A DNA stretch of 5,935 bases from SAR202 cluster bacterium (GTDB lineage Bacteria; Chloroflexota; Dehalococcoidia; Lucifugimonadales; UBA3495). Each line of letters begins with the position of its first letter. The first letter of the stretch is position 1. This document shows positions 5,810 through 5,935 of this stretch, piece after piece. A program made the position numbers and the translations under genes. The stretch spans positions 1-5,935 of the forward strand of contig VFHF01000272.1 of the NCBI GenBank assembly GCA_009392095.1, written 5' to 3'. Under the pieces are notes generated by a model, which was not told the origin of the DNA, made no database searches, and saw only the letters and a list, made by a program, of their open reading frames with translations.

Positions 5810-5825
5810 TCCCGATAAATCGGGA
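5810..5825. repeat. Short perfect palindrome, possible dispersed repeat or second hairpin
   Basis: TCCCGATAAATCGGGA has 7-bp perfect arms around AA; as RNA, a 6-bp stem with a TAAA loop. It lies between the bidirectional terminator and the stop codon of the right-edge gene (15 bp after that stop in the gene's direction). No T-run follows it, so it is a poor terminator by itself. Its compact form resembles intergenic palindromic repeat units, but only one copy is visible here. Confidence 0.45.
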
Positions 5826-5839
5826 CCCTTCGTGATGAG

Positions 5840-5935
5840 CTAGCCGTCGGCGTCGATCAGCTTGTCGGTAATGGCTTGTTCGCGGAGCCCGTTGCTTCGC
5901 TTCAGGTGGGCCCGGATGCCATCTAAGGCCTTGTC
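5840..5935 (-). CDS. C-terminal end of an unidentified gene entering from the right edge
   Basis: The minus strand is open from the right edge for 31 codons to a TAG at 5842-5840. The product ends in a charged, helix-like tail: LKRSNGLREQAITDKL, then IDADG and stop. I do not recognise the family from so short a piece. Support for coding comes from plausible soluble-protein composition and from its position: it converges on the plus-strand operon and has a strong hairpin terminator downstream. The reading frame could be wrong. Confidence 0.5.
   Translation of the reverse strand, partial: DKALDGIRAHLKRSNGLREQAITDKLIDADG

Noticed and set aside
1..5935. CRISPR array, tRNA, insertion sequence, phage or toxin-antitoxin genes
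   Set aside because: No regularly spaced repeats, tRNA-like cloverleaf, transposase motif or terminal inverted repeats were seen on either strand.

Overview
The window looks like a piece of a bacterial chromosome, moderately GC-rich by eye. It is densely packed with small-molecule metabolism genes and has no phage, transposon, tRNA, rRNA or CRISPR signal. Two luciferase-like (LLM) flavin monooxygenases, two VOC-fold proteins, a TIM-barrel sugar-phosphate-isomerase-like enzyme, an alpha/beta-hydrolase and an MFS_3-type exporter together recall marine Chloroflexota (SAR202/Dehalococcoidia-like). Those genomes are known for many paralogous flavin monooxygenases. Other soil or marine lineages, such as Actinobacteria or Tectomicrobia-like bacteria, are not excluded, so the assignment is an inference.

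Layout, left to right. (1) Positions 1-735, minus strand: N-terminal half of an MFS transporter running off the left edge, with a probable TTG start. (2) 736-843: divergent spacer with a possible promoter. (3) 844-1890, plus: first LLM monooxygenase (348 aa). (4) 1891-1969: convergent spacer with an imperfect hairpin. (5) 1970-3658, minus: three-gene operon, transcribed as VOC protein, then TIM-barrel isomerase-like enzyme, then second VOC protein, with gaps of 29 and 16 bp. (6) 3659-3839: divergent control region with back-to-back -10-like hexamers. (7) 3840-5725, plus: second LLM monooxygenase (367 aa) and an alpha/beta-hydrolase-fold protein 2 nt after its stop. (8) 5746-5780: a perfect 15-bp hairpin terminator usable in both directions. 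(9) 5840-5935, minus: C-terminal end of an unidentified gene entering from the right. No gene-free stretch exceeds about 180 bp.

How the genes may work together (inference). The two divergent operons at 1970-5725 look like a catabolic or detoxification module. An FMNH2- or F420-dependent monooxygenase would oxidise an organic substrate. The adjacent hydrolase-fold protein, the TIM-barrel isomerase/dehydratase and the metal-dependent VOC enzymes would process the products. The MFS protein could move substrate or product. No gene shows its substrate. The most unusual points are the hydrolase-fold protein, which keeps its nucleophile elbow but lacks the canonical catalytic His and the HG oxyanion motif, and the VOC/TIM-barrel/VOC operon, which resembles an unfused version of the domain pair in QsuB/QuiC-type dehydroshikimate dehydratases.
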